Source of the DNA: an uncultured Brachyspira sp.
GTDB taxonomy: Bacteria; Spirochaetota; Brachyspiria; Brachyspirales; Brachyspiraceae
Assembly: GCF_944393015.1 (NCBI RefSeq)
Contig: NZ_CALXYQ010000005.1
Location: 50,226 to 114,225, forward strand
Direction: 5' to 3'
DNA: 64,000 nt
In this document: one piece after another, positions 40,446 to 50,348 of the stretch
Layout: every line of letters begins with the position of its first letter
How positions within the stretch are numbered: position 1 is the first letter of the stretch
Translations under genes and position numbers: made by a program
Notes under the pieces: generated by a model
Databases searched by the model: none
What the model was told of the DNA's origin: nothing
The model's input: only the letters and a program-made list of their open reading frames with translations

Positions 40446-40644
40446 ATACGCACGGTTAGCTAAATTTGAATTATAATAAAAATTATAATTCAAAATAAAA
40501 CAATATTTTTAAAATTTGCTCATCGTGCGGTATATAATGCTATAAATTAAAAAAAATCTAGGGCGGGGCTATAATTTCTACAGTAACAAAAAACAAATTT
40601 AAATTTCTATTTCAAAATAAATTAATAAAAAATAATGGGCGGGA
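40446..40644. repeat. Repeat R1, partial copy c
   Basis: The inner core CGCACGG (40449) with CGTGCGG (40524) and the right-hand arms GGGCGGGGCTATAATT (40561) and AATGGGCGGG (40634) are present. The left outer and middle arms are missing; the MAF-like gene ends immediately to the left. The rest of the gap to 40804 is AT-rich and holds a sigma-28-like site. Confidence 0.6.
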
Positions 40645-40742
40645 ATGTAAATAAATTTTCAAATCTTACTATTTTGATTAACAGACATCACTATATATAT
40701 TTTTAATTTATATTATGATATAATAATCATATATAATTTTTC

Positions 40743-40769
40743 TCATGTTATTTTCTTTTTTGCCGATAA
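40743..40769 (+). promoter_or_regulatory. sigma-28-like promoter
   Basis: TCATGTTA (40743-40750), 11 bases, then GCCGATAA (40762-40769). The -10 is perfect and spacing exact; the -35 matches the consensus at about five of eight positions. The gene at 40805 starts 36 bases later. Confidence 0.5.
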
Positions 40770-40804
40770 AGAATAATAATAGTATTTTTTTAAGGTAATT
40801 AGAT

Positions 40805-42205
40805 ATGAAATATAGAATATTATTACTTTTATTTATAATGAGCTTTTCTAATATATTCGCTCAAAATGACAACTTTTTGGATACAATTACTTTGGATAAG
40901 ATAAAAAGAATTTATCCTAATGATAATGTAGTTTCTCCTTCAAGCTACACAATAAGTATGAATTTTGATTTGAATAGATATAGATTAAATGAACCTATAA
41001 CTATGGAAATAAAAATACATGCTAAGAAGGGAACTATAAGCTTTACAAATTCAGTTAATCCATTTAATAATTATAGCTTTACGGTTTATGATAATTACAA
41101 TAATCCTGTAGTATCATCAGATAATTATACTATTTGGAAATATAAAAGTGAAAGAAACTTAGATAATTCTCAAGATAGAATAGTAACTCTTAATGAGGGA
41201 GAAACTTTCTCATATTATATAGATTTAAATAATTGGTTCCATTTCGACAAAATAGGCAGATATAGAATAGAATGCAGTTTCAACCCTATGCCTGAAATAA
41301 GTGATAATTTCTCTATGCATGCTGATACTGCTTATTTCTTATTGGAAGCTGCAAGAGTATATCAGACACAAACAAATACTGCACCTGTTTATGTAACTAA
41401 CAATAACAATCTTTCTCAGCATCAAGGTGTTTTATATGATTATGCTCCATCAAGCATTATATCCAACACTTTAACTGCTATGAAAAATAGAGATTGGACT
41501 AATTATTACACTTATATGCATATGCCTTCTATAATAAGCATAAGCCAAAGATACTATGAAACTTATAGAAACAATTACAGTAATGCATATTTGGAGGATT
41601 TTACAGATACTGGAATTCGTCAAAAAGCAAGAGAATTAAGTTTTGAAAACTATTTAAGAACTCAATTCTCAGATAATATAAGTGCCGACATGTTAAGAAC
41701 TAATTTTGGAAATAATTTCTTAAATAATTTGGAAATGGCTTATAAATCAAGCAATATAAGAGAGCTTGCTATAAGATTTGATATTCTCTATAGAACTTCT
41801 TTGCCTGAGGACAGAAAACTTCTATTTGAAGAGTTTAAAAAATATTTAACTTCTGCTTATGACAGACAGGTAAGAAATGCATTTATAGCAGAACTTCAAA
41901 GAGATATAATTGCTACTAAAGATGCTAAACTTAGAGAACATTATACTTCTGTACTTGATATGATTAGAAAAGAGTATGATCCTGCTGTAACTTACACACT
42001 TTTAAATTATACAATAGATAAAACTACAGTTACTCAGGAATATGGTTTGCAAAAAGCTGAAGTAGAAGCTACTCTTTATCATAGATACTTTAATGCAGAT
42101 ACAGGCGATATTTATGATCCTGTTGTAAAAAGAACTTTCGTTTTAAGAAGAATGGGAGACTATTGGTATATAGTTAACTATTATGATACTGTTGTGAACA
42201 ATTAA
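40805..42205 (+). CDS. exported protein of unknown function
   Basis: The protein has 466 residues with signal peptide ILLLLFIMSFSNIFA cleaved near AQND. Residues 40-200 are beta-rich (ITMEIKIHAKKGTISFTNSV), resembling an immunoglobulin-like or NPCBM-like fold. A helical middle section follows, and the last 90 residues (TVTQEYGLQKAEVEATLYHR and MGDYWYIVNYYDTVV) look like a small NTF2-like domain. No family was recognised. A sigma-28-like promoter suggests co-regulation with motility genes. Confidence 0.6.
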   Translation: MKYRILLLLFIMSFSNIFAQNDNFLDTITLDKIKRIYPNDNVVSPSSYTISMNFDLNRYRLNEPITMEIKIHAKKGTISFTNSVNPFNNYSFTVYDNYNNPVVSSDNYTIWKYKSERNLDNSQDRIVTLNEGETFSYYIDLNNWFHFDKIGRYRIECSFNPMPEISDNFSMHADTAYFLLEAARVYQTQTNTAPVYVTNNNNLSQHQGVLYDYAPSSIISNTLTAMKNRDWTNYYTYMHMPSIISISQRYYETYRNNYSNAYLEDFTDTGIRQKARELSFENYLRTQFSDNISADMLRTNFGNNFLNNLEMAYKSSNIRELAIRFDILYRTSLPEDRKLLFEEFKKYLTSAYDRQVRNAFIAELQRDIIATKDAKLREHYTSVLDMIRKEYDPAVTYTLLNYTIDKTTVTQEYGLQKAEVEATLYHRYFNADTGDIYDPVVKRTFVLRRMGDYWYIVNYYDTVVNN

Positions 42206-42231
42206 AAAATATAAATATTATAAAAAATACT

Positions 42232-42276
42232 AAAAAGTGAGAAAATTATAATTATTTATATTTTCTCACTTTTTTA
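42232..42276 (+). terminator. Rho-independent terminator
   Basis: AAAAAGTGAGAAAAT pairs with ATTTTCTCACTTTTTT around an AT-rich loop. It lies 26 bases after the gene ending at 42205. Confidence 0.85.
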
Positions 42277-42315
42277 TATTATATTATATATATAATATAT
42301 AATTGGAGCACTGAT

Positions 42316-44138
42316 ATGTAAAAAAATAAAAAAATATCTTTAATGATAAAATTTATTTTACCATTTGCTGTATTTTTAACTATTATGTATTTATATTATT
42401 TGTTTATAGGAATATTTATATTAATTCTTTTTTTAGTACTAAAACTTTTAAAGCAGTAAGCATACATGACTTAATAGAATCAAAATTAAATAATGTAAAT
42501 GAGGTTATAGATATTTTAGATTCTTATCTTAAAATAGATGATTTACCCTATGAATATTTTGGAGAAACAATAACAAATATATCAAAACTTAGCGATGATT
42601 ATATGAATATATATTTTGGAGACACTGTACCATATCCTACAGGAGGTATTTTTATAAACTCTTTAGAACCTTTCCCTCCAGACTATGATCAAACTTCAAG
42701 AGGCTGGTACAAATCGGCAGTAGGCAACAACAAGAATATTTATATAACGGATCCTTATGTTGATTTTGTTACAAAAAAAATATGTATAACTTTTGCTAAA
42801 GCTGTATACACAAATAATAATCAATTAAAAGGTGTAGTCGCTATAGACTTTGCTAAAATGGATGATATAGTTCAGAATACCATTTATGAAGAAAATGTCA
42901 ATTTAGTTACTAAAAATGGTATGTTTATTAATAATACAGATGAAAATAAAATATTAAATGAAAATAATAAAATATTCAATGATATTAATTTCCCAAATAT
43001 TCAGCAATATATAGTTGATGGTAAAAACTATACCAACATATATAAAAATAATTGGTATATGGTACAAAAATTGGAAACTGTTCCTTGGTGTATAGTATTA
43101 AGCGGAAATTTATCTCAGGTACAAAATCAAATAAAAGCACTTATGTTTATATTATTATTTGTTCTTATAATAATAATTTTGTTGGAAAGTATTTTAGTTG
43201 TTGTAATAGTTAATCCTATAACAGCTTCTTTAGATCAGGCTATAGCAAATATAAAACTAATGAATGATGGTTATTTCAATAGTAATTTCAATGAAAAAAT
43301 GTTTTCTAAAAAAGATCAGACTGCAGAATTGTATAAAAACATAAAAAGCATGCAGGACAATATAGGAAAAATTGTTTATAATTTGAAAGAAAATATAAAT
43401 AATATAAATTCTTCTATTGATACTATACAATATGGAAGCAAAAATTTATCAGATAGAACAACATCTCAAGCAGCATCATTGGAAGAATTATCAGCTTCAA
43501 CAGAAAGTTTATCTAACTCTCTAAGAAATACTTCTGTTAATACGGAACATGCTAAGAATATGAGTTTAGAAGTAGCTAATTCTACATTAACCGGAGTAGA
43601 GGCTGTTAATGTTATATCTAATAATATGGCTGAAATATCAGAATCTAGTAAACAAATATCGGATATAACAAAACTCATTCAGTCAATAGCTTTTCAAACT
43701 AATATATTAGCTCTCAATGCATCAGTAGAAGCTGCAAGGGCAGGAGAACAAGGAAGAGGATTTGCTGTGGTAGCAAGCGAGGTTCGTTCTCTGGCACAAA
43801 CAGTTAATGAAGCTGCTAATAATATTACAAAGATAGTAAATGATACCGTTGCTAAAATAGAACATGGTAATGAGTCAGTAGCATATTCTACAGATGTTCT
43901 TCAGAAAATTTCATCTTCTGCTAAGGAAGTAGTTAATATACTAACTGAAATAAGCACAACTGCTCTTAATGAACAAAATAGTATAATGCAGATTAATCAA
44001 ACTATAATATCTTTAAATAGCATTACTCAGGAAAATTCATCAATAGCTGAAGAAAGTGCTAGTTCGAGCAATGAGGTAAAAAATATGACTGAAGATATAG
44101 TTAATGATATAAATTACTTTAAATTTAGTGAAAGGTAG
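42316..44138 (+). pseudogene. methyl-accepting chemotaxis protein, disrupted at its 5' end
   Basis: GGAG (42305-42308) lies 7 bases before ATG (42316), but the second codon is TAA. In that frame the first membrane span ([20 protein letters not shown]) is encoded, with an alternative ATG at 42343. It then goes out of frame at a T7 tract (42428-42434); one more T restores [16 protein letters not shown] and the sensor domain. From 42603 the frame is open: dCache-like sensor ([29 protein letters not shown]), second span at about 42,720+ (residues 178-202 from that ATG), and the signalling tip [18 protein letters not shown]. Without the first span it cannot act as a normal MCP. Slippage at T7 could switch it only if the TAA is bypassed by the second ATG. 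Confidence 0.75.
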
Positions 44139-44253
44139 GAAATATTTTCAATTAAATTTATTATTTTTATTATTGTTATGCTCGTATATATGTAGGTGTT
44201 GCCTATAATAACCTACTTGGTGACTGCGACTCACTTGTGTACCTATGACAAAA

Positions 44254-44301
44254 GGCTCTGTCAAGTAAACTTGCTAGAGGCTCACAATTTTTATAATTAG
44301 C
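44254..44301. repeat. R4 hairpin repeat
   Basis: The element CTCTGTCAAGTAAACTTGC-TAGAG, followed by GCTCACAATTTTTATAATT, is nearly the same as the one at 33668-33740. The stretch 44139-44253 before it has a small inverted repeat TGTAGGT/ACCTAC and R2-like fragments; no gene. Confidence 0.55.
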
Positions 44302-44445
44302 TTTACAATACTAAATTAAATATTAGTTATGATATAAGTTTTAAAGCAATAATAAAAAATTATTATTTTAGAGTATTGCAAAAAGAAAGATTTTATAATA
44401 TAATATATACTTACTTATATTTTACTTTTAATGGGAGAAGCAAAG

Positions 44446-44649
44446 ATGAAAAAAGATATACATCCTCAATATTTTGAAACAGATGTAAACTGTGCTTGCG
44501 GTGCTAACTTTAAAATTCACTCTGTACAAAAAAGTTTACACGTAGATATTTGTCATAACTGCCACCCTTTCTTTACAGGAAAACAAAAAATTCTTGATAC
44601 AGCTGGAAGAGTTGATAAATTTAAAAAACGTTATGGCTTAAAAAAATAA
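44446..44649 (+). CDS. rpmE: 50S ribosomal protein L31
   Basis: The 67-residue protein starts [19 protein letters not shown] and has the four-Cys zinc-binding set (CAC near 14-17, CHNC near 35-38), the form of L31 that binds zinc. The motif [23 protein letters not shown] is the L31 signature. I prefer the ATG at 44446, which has GGGAG 8 bases upstream. The earlier in-frame ATG at 44431 lacks such a site and that ATG lies in the ribosome-binding region of the second. Confidence 0.97.
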   Translation: MKKDIHPQYFETDVNCACGANFKIHSVQKSLHVDICHNCHPFFTGKQKILDTAGRVDKFKKRYGLKK

Positions 44650-44670
44650 TGCATGAAAGTAAATTGTATA

Positions 44671-44718
44671 AAAATAATTAGTTTAAGTTATTTATTTACT
44701 TAGACTAATTATTTTTTT
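44671..44718 (+). terminator. Rho-independent terminator of rpmE
   Basis: AAAATAATTAGTTTAAGT pairs with ACTTAGACTAATTATTTT, one mismatch, followed by a T tract. Confidence 0.85.
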
Positions 44719-44795
44719 ATTAAGAACATATTATCTTTATTAATCAAATAAAAAATAATCTCAATCTAAATAATAATTAAATATTAGGATTCATC

Positions 44796-45500
44796 ATGAA
44801 ATTTATAATAGAAGATAGAGTATTCGAAACTCTAAATGATATGTGTGTTGCTGTAATAATTGCAAAAGGAATTAACAATCAAAATAAAATAAATGATATA
44901 TCAATAATGCTTAAAGAAAGTATTTCAAATGCTGAAAAAGAATTTGAGAATATAAAAGTAAAAGAAAGCGAATATATAAAATGTTATAGAGATGCTTTTC
45001 AAAAACTAAATATCAATCCTAATAAATTCATGTGTTCTATAGAAGCATTACTCACAAGAATATCAAAAAAGAAAGGAATGCCTGAAATAAATTCTATAGT
45101 AGATTTAGTTAATGCTGTTTCTATTAAATATAAACTTCCTATGGGTGCTCATGATTTAGATTCTATGAATAATGAAAATTTTTATATTAGATATTCTGTA
45201 AATGATGATACATTCCTTCCATTTGGTGAAACTGAAACAGAAAAAGTTGATAATAATGAATTAGTTTATGCTGTTGCTCATGATATAAGAACTAGAAGAT
45301 GGATATGGAGACAAAGCGAATATGGAAAAATCACTGAAAACTCTTCAAATATAATATTTCCTATAGACGCTTTTATTGGTATTAATGATGATAAAGCTAT
45401 CAAGGCTAGAGATGAGCTTGCTGAATTATTAGCAAAATTTTTTAACTGCGATATAAAAACAGGCATTATAGATTCTAAAAATAATTATATAGAATTTTAA
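44796..45500 (+). CDS. B3/B4 tRNA-binding-domain protein
   Basis: The protein has 234 residues. The segment NKFMCSIEALLTRISKKKGM and the following VDLVNAVSIKYKLPMGAHDL are the B3/B4 domain pattern seen in the beta chain of phenylalanyl-tRNA synthetase. Stand-alone proteins of this family (COG3382) have no settled function; editing or removal of mis-charged amino acids has been proposed. It is cytoplasmic. AGGA lies before the ATG. It is not linked in position to tRNA-synthetase genes. Confidence 0.82.
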   Translation: MKFIIEDRVFETLNDMCVAVIIAKGINNQNKINDISIMLKESISNAEKEFENIKVKESEYIKCYRDAFQKLNINPNKFMCSIEALLTRISKKKGMPEINSIVDLVNAVSIKYKLPMGAHDLDSMNNENFYIRYSVNDDTFLPFGETETEKVDNNELVYAVAHDIRTRRWIWRQSEYGKITENSSNIIFPIDAFIGINDDKAIKARDELAELLAKFFNCDIKTGIIDSKNNYIEF

Positions 45501-45512
45501 CTTTATTCTAAT

Positions 45513-45824
45513 ACCCGCCCTTTTAAATTTATTGTTTTAATTAAAAATATAAATTTAAATTGGCTTTATTGCGTACATTGAAAAAGCACACCCACCCAAG
45601 TGTTAATTAGATTTATAATTTTAATTAACGCACGGTAAACTAAATTTATAATATAATAAAAATCTGAATTAAAAACAAATCTATATTTTTTATCTTATTC
45701 TGCGTGCGGTAAGAATATTACAAATTTAAAAAACTTTTGGGTGGGCAGCTAAAATATCAGTTAAATTTAATTAAGAAAAATAGTGTAAAAATTACAGAAT
45801 AGTATTATAAGGCTAAAGGGCGGG
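45513..45824. repeat. Repeat R1, nested inverted repeat, copy d
   Basis: Outer pair ACCCGCCCTTTTAAA (45513) with AAAGGGCGGG (45815). Middle pair ACCCACCCAAG (45591) with CTTTTGGGTGGGC (45734). Inner pair AACGCACGGTAAAC (45627) with CTGCGTGCGGT (45700). Spacing between arms is close to that of copies a and b (about 77 and 36 bases on the left side), though the sequence between arms has diverged. Confidence 0.8.
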
Positions 45825-45879
45825 CAAATATAATTATATTATAATTAAATAGTAATACTACTCATTGAATAAAATACCA

Positions 45880-46310
45880 TGTCTTTTTTGCAACTTTGGC
45901 GAAGCCAGCATAGCGTGTGTGGCAAAAAAAGTTGATATAATCATATAATTATATTAAAAATATTTTTTATTATATTTATAATAATTTAAATATAGTTTAT
46001 AACGTATTTCCGCCGCATGTGAAAGACTGTATTCTATATAAATAATACAGTATATACTGAAACAAATACAGTTACTGATGCAATTTATATAGAATTATCT
46101 ACTTTTTTGCCGCACAAAAAAGTAGATAAAAATGCACTTGCTAGAACTTTATATTAAAAACATGCCTATTAAATATAGGATATAGCCTAAAAATGCAGTC
46201 TTTTTGGTTCTTTGTGCCAACAAAAGAACTGGGGGTGTGGGGGCAAAGCCACCACAAACAATAAAATTGAAAAAACTAAAATTGACAAAATATAGTTGTT
46301 TAGGTATATA
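45880..46310. repeat. Repeat R2, one copy plus an inverted fragment
   Basis: A fragment with CAACTTTGGCGAAGCCAGC (about 45890) is followed by a full copy from CAGTATATACTG (46048). That copy has the hairpin CTACTTTTTTGCCGC/AAAAAAGTAG, the blocks AGAACTTTATATTAAAAA, AAAATGCAGTC and CAAAAGAACTGGGGG, and ends in TTGACA (46282-46287), 17 bases, TATATA (46305-46310). The 45,825-46,411 gap holds no gene; the promoter faces the 3' end of the next gene. Confidence 0.7.
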
Positions 46311-46411
46311 AAACATTTATTATAAAAATAAATCATGCTATAATTTTTTATATAAACTTTCATTATATTATTAATTTTATTCAAAATGCAGTAGTTTATT
46401 TTTATAAATAA

Positions 46412-49366
46412 TTAATCTTCACGTATTTTTATATTGAATCTGTTTCTGAAGCTAGAATAAACAGAAGGTATTATTATAAGAGTGAACATCGTAGAAAATA
46501 TAAGCCCTCCGCAAACTGCTATTGCTAAAGGTTTGTACATTTCGCTTCCGCTTCCTATTTCAAAAATCATAGGTAATAATCCTAATATTGTAGTTAATGA
46601 TGTCATAAGTACAGGTCTTAATCTTATTTTGCATGACTCTAATGCAGCATTATCCCAACTTATATTTCTTTCTATTACAACTCTATTCATATAATCTATT
46701 AAAACTATTCCATTATTAACAACTATTCCTACAAGCATTATAATACCTATTCCGCTATAAACATTTAAAGTATTTCCTGAAAAGTACAAGAATATCAAAG
46801 CCCCGAATAATGCAAAAGGAACAGCCAAAGATATAACAAAAGGCGTAATATAAGATTCAAATTGTCCTGCTATTATTGCATATACGAATACTAAAGCCAT
46901 TATTAAAGATACTATTAATTGAACGAATGCTTCTTGCATATCCTCATAATCTCCTGAAAAATTAACAGAAAATCCGCTTGGTATATATATTTTATTAAGC
47001 TCTTTTCTAATATCTGTAATGATTTCATTTATAGGTCTTCCATAAGCACTAGCATTTATCTCTATTATTCTTTTATCATTCTTTCTATTAATTTCTATAG
47101 GACCTGTAGATTTATGTATGCTTACAAGTGATGATATAGGTACTATACCATTTGAAGTAGGTATCATCATCTTTTGAATGCTTGAAATATCATCTCTGTT
47201 TCTATCCTCCAAACGAACTATTATATCAGTATCAACATATATAGAATTATTTAAAGTCATCTTGCTTGCTGTTGTACCGCTAAAAGAAGTTCTTATAATA
47301 TTTGCAATAGTATTAATATTGATACCCATTTTAGATACTAAATCTCTGTCTACATCAAAAATAAGTTCATGATTTGAATCATCTTCTTTTATCAATACAT
47401 TTCTAACTCCATCAACATTATTAACTGCAGCTATAACATTGCTTGCCACATCATATCCCCTGTCAAGATCATCTCCTACAAGCTCTATAATGATTGCACT
47501 GTAATTTTTAGGTTTTCCCATAGCTGTATTTTCAGAATTAAGTTCTATTCTTCCGGGATATCCATTAATTTTATTTCTTATACTTTCTATATAATGAGTA
47601 ATATCAAGTTTTCTTCTATTTTCTCTATCTATATCATGCTCCATTTTATTTATAAACATGTCAGTAAACTCTACCCTAGCCCCTACAGGAAGTCTTAACC
47701 TTGATATAATAGTACCTTCATCTGATACAGGATAGCCTTCCTTACCTATATTCATTAACAATAAAAATAATGATATAGTCAATAGAATAGATATTAAAGC
47801 GAATGATTTCTTTTTATTTTTTATCACTATCGCTAAAGTGCTTACATAAAATTTTTCTACATTATTATGAAGATTTTTATTAAAGAAATTTTCTGATTTT
47901 TTTAATAATAAATTCAATTTACTATCAGGATTTAATTTATTTAATCTTGAAGCTAAAAGCGGTACTATAGTCAAAACTACAAAGAGAGAAGTTAATAATG
48001 ATATAGAAACTGTAACACATAAATCGCTGAACATCTGCCCCATTTGTCCTTTAACAAACAAAAAAGGAAGAAATACGCATACGCTTGTTAAAGTTGAAGC
48101 TGTTATTGCTATGGATACTTCACTTGTTCCTATTATAGAAGATTTTATATTATTTATTTTAATAGTTCTTTTATCATTTTTATTAATATTATATTTAGAA
48201 TAATAATTGCTGTAATAAAAAATATTTTCTAACACTACTATAGAATTATCAACCATCATTCCTACACCAAGCACAAGCCCTGAAAGAGATATTACATTAA
48301 TAGTGATATTAAAAAAATACATCAATATAAAAGTAGTTATTACTGATACAGGTATTGATATGCTTATTATAAATACGCTTCTTATATCCCATAAATATAT
48401 CATAAGAACTAATACAGCAAATAAAGCTCCCTGCCAAACTGTATTCAAAACATTATGAATAGAATTCTTTATTGTATCCGAACTATTGAAAAGTATTTGA
48501 TAATAAACACCTGAAGGTAAATTAATAGTACTGAGCCTTTTCTCTACATCTCTTGCTATCTGTATAATATTTCCGCTGGATTCTTTAGTTACGGCAATAG
48601 TTAAAGCTTTTTGTCCGTTTATACGAACGATTTCTGAATCATCTTCATAATCCTTATGTACATAGGCTATATCTCTCACCTTTACAGGATAAACTTGATT
48701 TTTTAGCATTATAACTACATCTTCAATATCATTAACTTCTTTGAACTCTCCTGTTGTTCTTATATTATATTTATAAACACCCTCATAAGTTTCACCGCCT
48801 GCAACATTCTGATTCTCTAAAGATAATGTATGTACTATATCATTAATATTTATAGAATACGCATTAAGTCTATTTAAATCTATATCTACACAAATTATCT
48901 TTTTTAATCCGCCTCTTATTTCTGTTTGTGCTACTCCTTCAACCTGCTCTAATCTTGTAAGTATTTGACTATCAACTAAATCATAGAGAGATGCTAAATT
49001 ATCCGTACCAAAAAAGGCGATATTCATTATAGGCTCTGAATCGGTTGAAAATTTAGATATATTTGGATTATCTGCATCATCAGGCAAAGAGGATCTAATC
49101 ATATCAATGGCTTCTCTTATATCATCAGCAGCAGTCTGTAAATCCGTTCCCCAATTAAATTCTATTTCAACATTAGACTCTGATTCTTTAGATTTTGATT
49201 TGATAGTCTTTACATTATTAACGGATGACACAGCACTTTCAATTATTCTTGTAACAGATTTCTCTACTTCCTCAGCTCCGGCATTATCATAAGTAGTTTT
49301 TATGCTTATAATAGGAACTTCCATATTTGGAAGATAATTTATGCTGAGTCTTACTGATAAATCCAA
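46412..49366 (-). CDS. RND-family efflux transporter permease with damaged N-terminus
   Basis: The protein has 984 residues from a TTG at 49366. It matches the HAE1/AcrB-like RND permeases: LPNMEVPIISIKTTYDNAGA (porter start), SGLVLGVGMMVDNSIVVLEN with the Asp of the proton-relay span, a second duplicated half (GIGIIMLVGIVVNNGIVLID) and a periplasmic domain between. It would export drugs or toxic compounds by proton exchange. The first membrane span is missing from this frame: upstream an ATG (49438) reads MKNFITFIVSR, loses frame, continues as TTVFVTLVSMFIIGF one frame over, then returns. Two compensating indels or errors are needed for a normal start. No membrane-fusion or outer-membrane partner is adjacent. 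Confidence 0.85.
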   Translation of the reverse strand: MDLSVRLSINYLPNMEVPIISIKTTYDNAGAEEVEKSVTRIIESAVSSVNNVKTIKSKSKESESNVEIEFNWGTDLQTAADDIREAIDMIRSSLPDDADNPNISKFSTDSEPIMNIAFFGTDNLASLYDLVDSQILTRLEQVEGVAQTEIRGGLKKIICVDIDLNRLNAYSININDIVHTLSLENQNVAGGETYEGVYKYNIRTTGEFKEVNDIEDVVIMLKNQVYPVKVRDIAYVHKDYEDDSEIVRINGQKALTIAVTKESSGNIIQIARDVEKRLSTINLPSGVYYQILFNSSDTIKNSIHNVLNTVWQGALFAVLVLMIYLWDIRSVFIISISIPVSVITTFILMYFFNITINVISLSGLVLGVGMMVDNSIVVLENIFYYSNYYSKYNINKNDKRTIKINNIKSSIIGTSEVSIAITASTLTSVCVFLPFLFVKGQMGQMFSDLCVTVSISLLTSLFVVLTIVPLLASRLNKLNPDSKLNLLLKKSENFFNKNLHNNVEKFYVSTLAIVIKNKKKSFALISILLTISLFLLLMNIGKEGYPVSDEGTIISRLRLPVGARVEFTDMFINKMEHDIDRENRRKLDITHYIESIRNKINGYPGRIELNSENTAMGKPKNYSAIIIELVGDDLDRGYDVASNVIAAVNNVDGVRNVLIKEDDSNHELIFDVDRDLVSKMGININTIANIIRTSFSGTTASKMTLNNSIYVDTDIIVRLEDRNRDDISSIQKMMIPTSNGIVPISSLVSIHKSTGPIEINRKNDKRIIEINASAYGRPINEIITDIRKELNKIYIPSGFSVNFSGDYEDMQEAFVQLIVSLIMALVFVYAIIAGQFESYITPFVISLAVPFALFGALIFLYFSGNTLNVYSGIGIIMLVGIVVNNGIVLIDYMNRVVIERNISWDNAALESCKIRLRPVLMTSLTTILGLLPMIFEIGSGSEMYKPLAIAVCGGLIFSTMFTLIIIPSVYSSFRNRFNIKIRED

Positions 49367-49628
49367 TTATGAACATGGATACCAATGTAACAAATACTGT
49401 TGTAGTCTACTTACTATGAAAGTAATAAAGTTTTTCATTTTTTCGTAAATTTAAATCATAAAAATATTACGCAAATATGATATTAAATTCTAAAAAATAT
49501 TCAATAGTTTTTATTATAAATTTTTATTCCTTTTAAACTACTAATAAATAATATTTGAAATTTATATTATTCATATAATTGCATAACAAAATATATATTT
49601 TTATTTTAATAGAAAACTATTATAAAAA

Positions 49629-49953
49629 GTATATATACTAAAAATTTTTAAGTTTGTCATTTTTTAGTCAACTTTTTCCCGCCGCACGCCTGCCGTAGGC
49701 ACGCTTCGCGAGGCGGACTTCGTCAAGAACCTATATCCTCGATAAACTCGTATACGCTTCGCGAAAGTGCAAATAATTAAATAAGTACTAAATAACACTA
49801 ACTTTGTTTTACATATAATATAAATTATTAATTTTTACACAATAATAAGTAATCAGCCGCACATATAGAGGACATTTGTTAAGAATAAGTGATACCGTGC
49901 AGAAAGGTGCCACAGCTCGCGGTTGACAAACTTAAAAATTTTTAGTTTTTTAT
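49629..49953. repeat. Repeat R2, GC-rich variant
   Basis: Left end AGTATATATACTAAAAATT, then CCCGCCGCACGCCTGCCG, TACGCTTCGCGA and GACTTCGTCAAG hairpin segments, and right end TTGACAAACTTAAAAATT (49923), which is the left end inverted. The 49367-49963 gap otherwise holds the disrupted RND 5' end and AT-rich sequence; nothing else was recognised. Confidence 0.6.
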
Positions 49954-49963
49954 ATAAAATTAA

Positions 49964-50227
49964 CTATTCTTTTTTATTGTTTTTATCCTTATTATAAAGC
50001 ATTTTTACTAGGAAAACTAAAGCAACAATTATTAATATTTTTATTATAATACTAAGTATGCCATGAATACCAAAATGCGGTCCAAACAACATTGGAAAAT
50101 CAAAATAATTCCTTACATGAGGATGGTATGGAGGAGTATGAAACATTCTATCAAATGCCGGAGAACATGAACTCAATAAAAAAAGTGATAATATAGATGA
50201 AATTATAAAAGTGATTTTTTTTAACAT
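49964..50227 (-). CDS. small membrane lipoprotein, unknown
   Basis: The protein has 87 residues. LSLFLLSSCSPAF is a lipobox signal with Cys at about 21. The middle is rich in His, Pro and Phe (MFHTPPYHPHVRNYFD), and a second hydrophobic segment at about 58-78 is followed by a basic tail. No family was recognised. An ECF-like promoter lies 30-59 bases before the start, shared with the Gly-rich exported protein at 12261, so an envelope-stress role is possible. Confidence 0.6.
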   Translation of the reverse strand: MLKKITFIISSILSLFLLSSCSPAFDRMFHTPPYHPHVRNYFDFPMLFGPHFGIHGILSIIIKILIIVALVFLVKMLYNKDKNNKKE

Positions 50228-50256
50228 AGTAGTTACCCATTATTTTATTTGCTTTA

Positions 50257-50286
50257 TTAGACGAAAAAATTATAATAAAAGTTCCC
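50257..50286 (-). promoter_or_regulatory. ECF (sigma-E-like) promoter
   Basis: On the minus strand GGGAAC (50286-50281), 17 bases, CGTCTAA (50263-50257), continuing TAAAGC. It matches the site at 12509-12537. Confidence 0.55.
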
Positions 50287-50348
50287 TATAAATATTTATT
50301 TTTCATCAAAAAGTTGTATTATTATAATTAATCTAAATATAGGAAATA

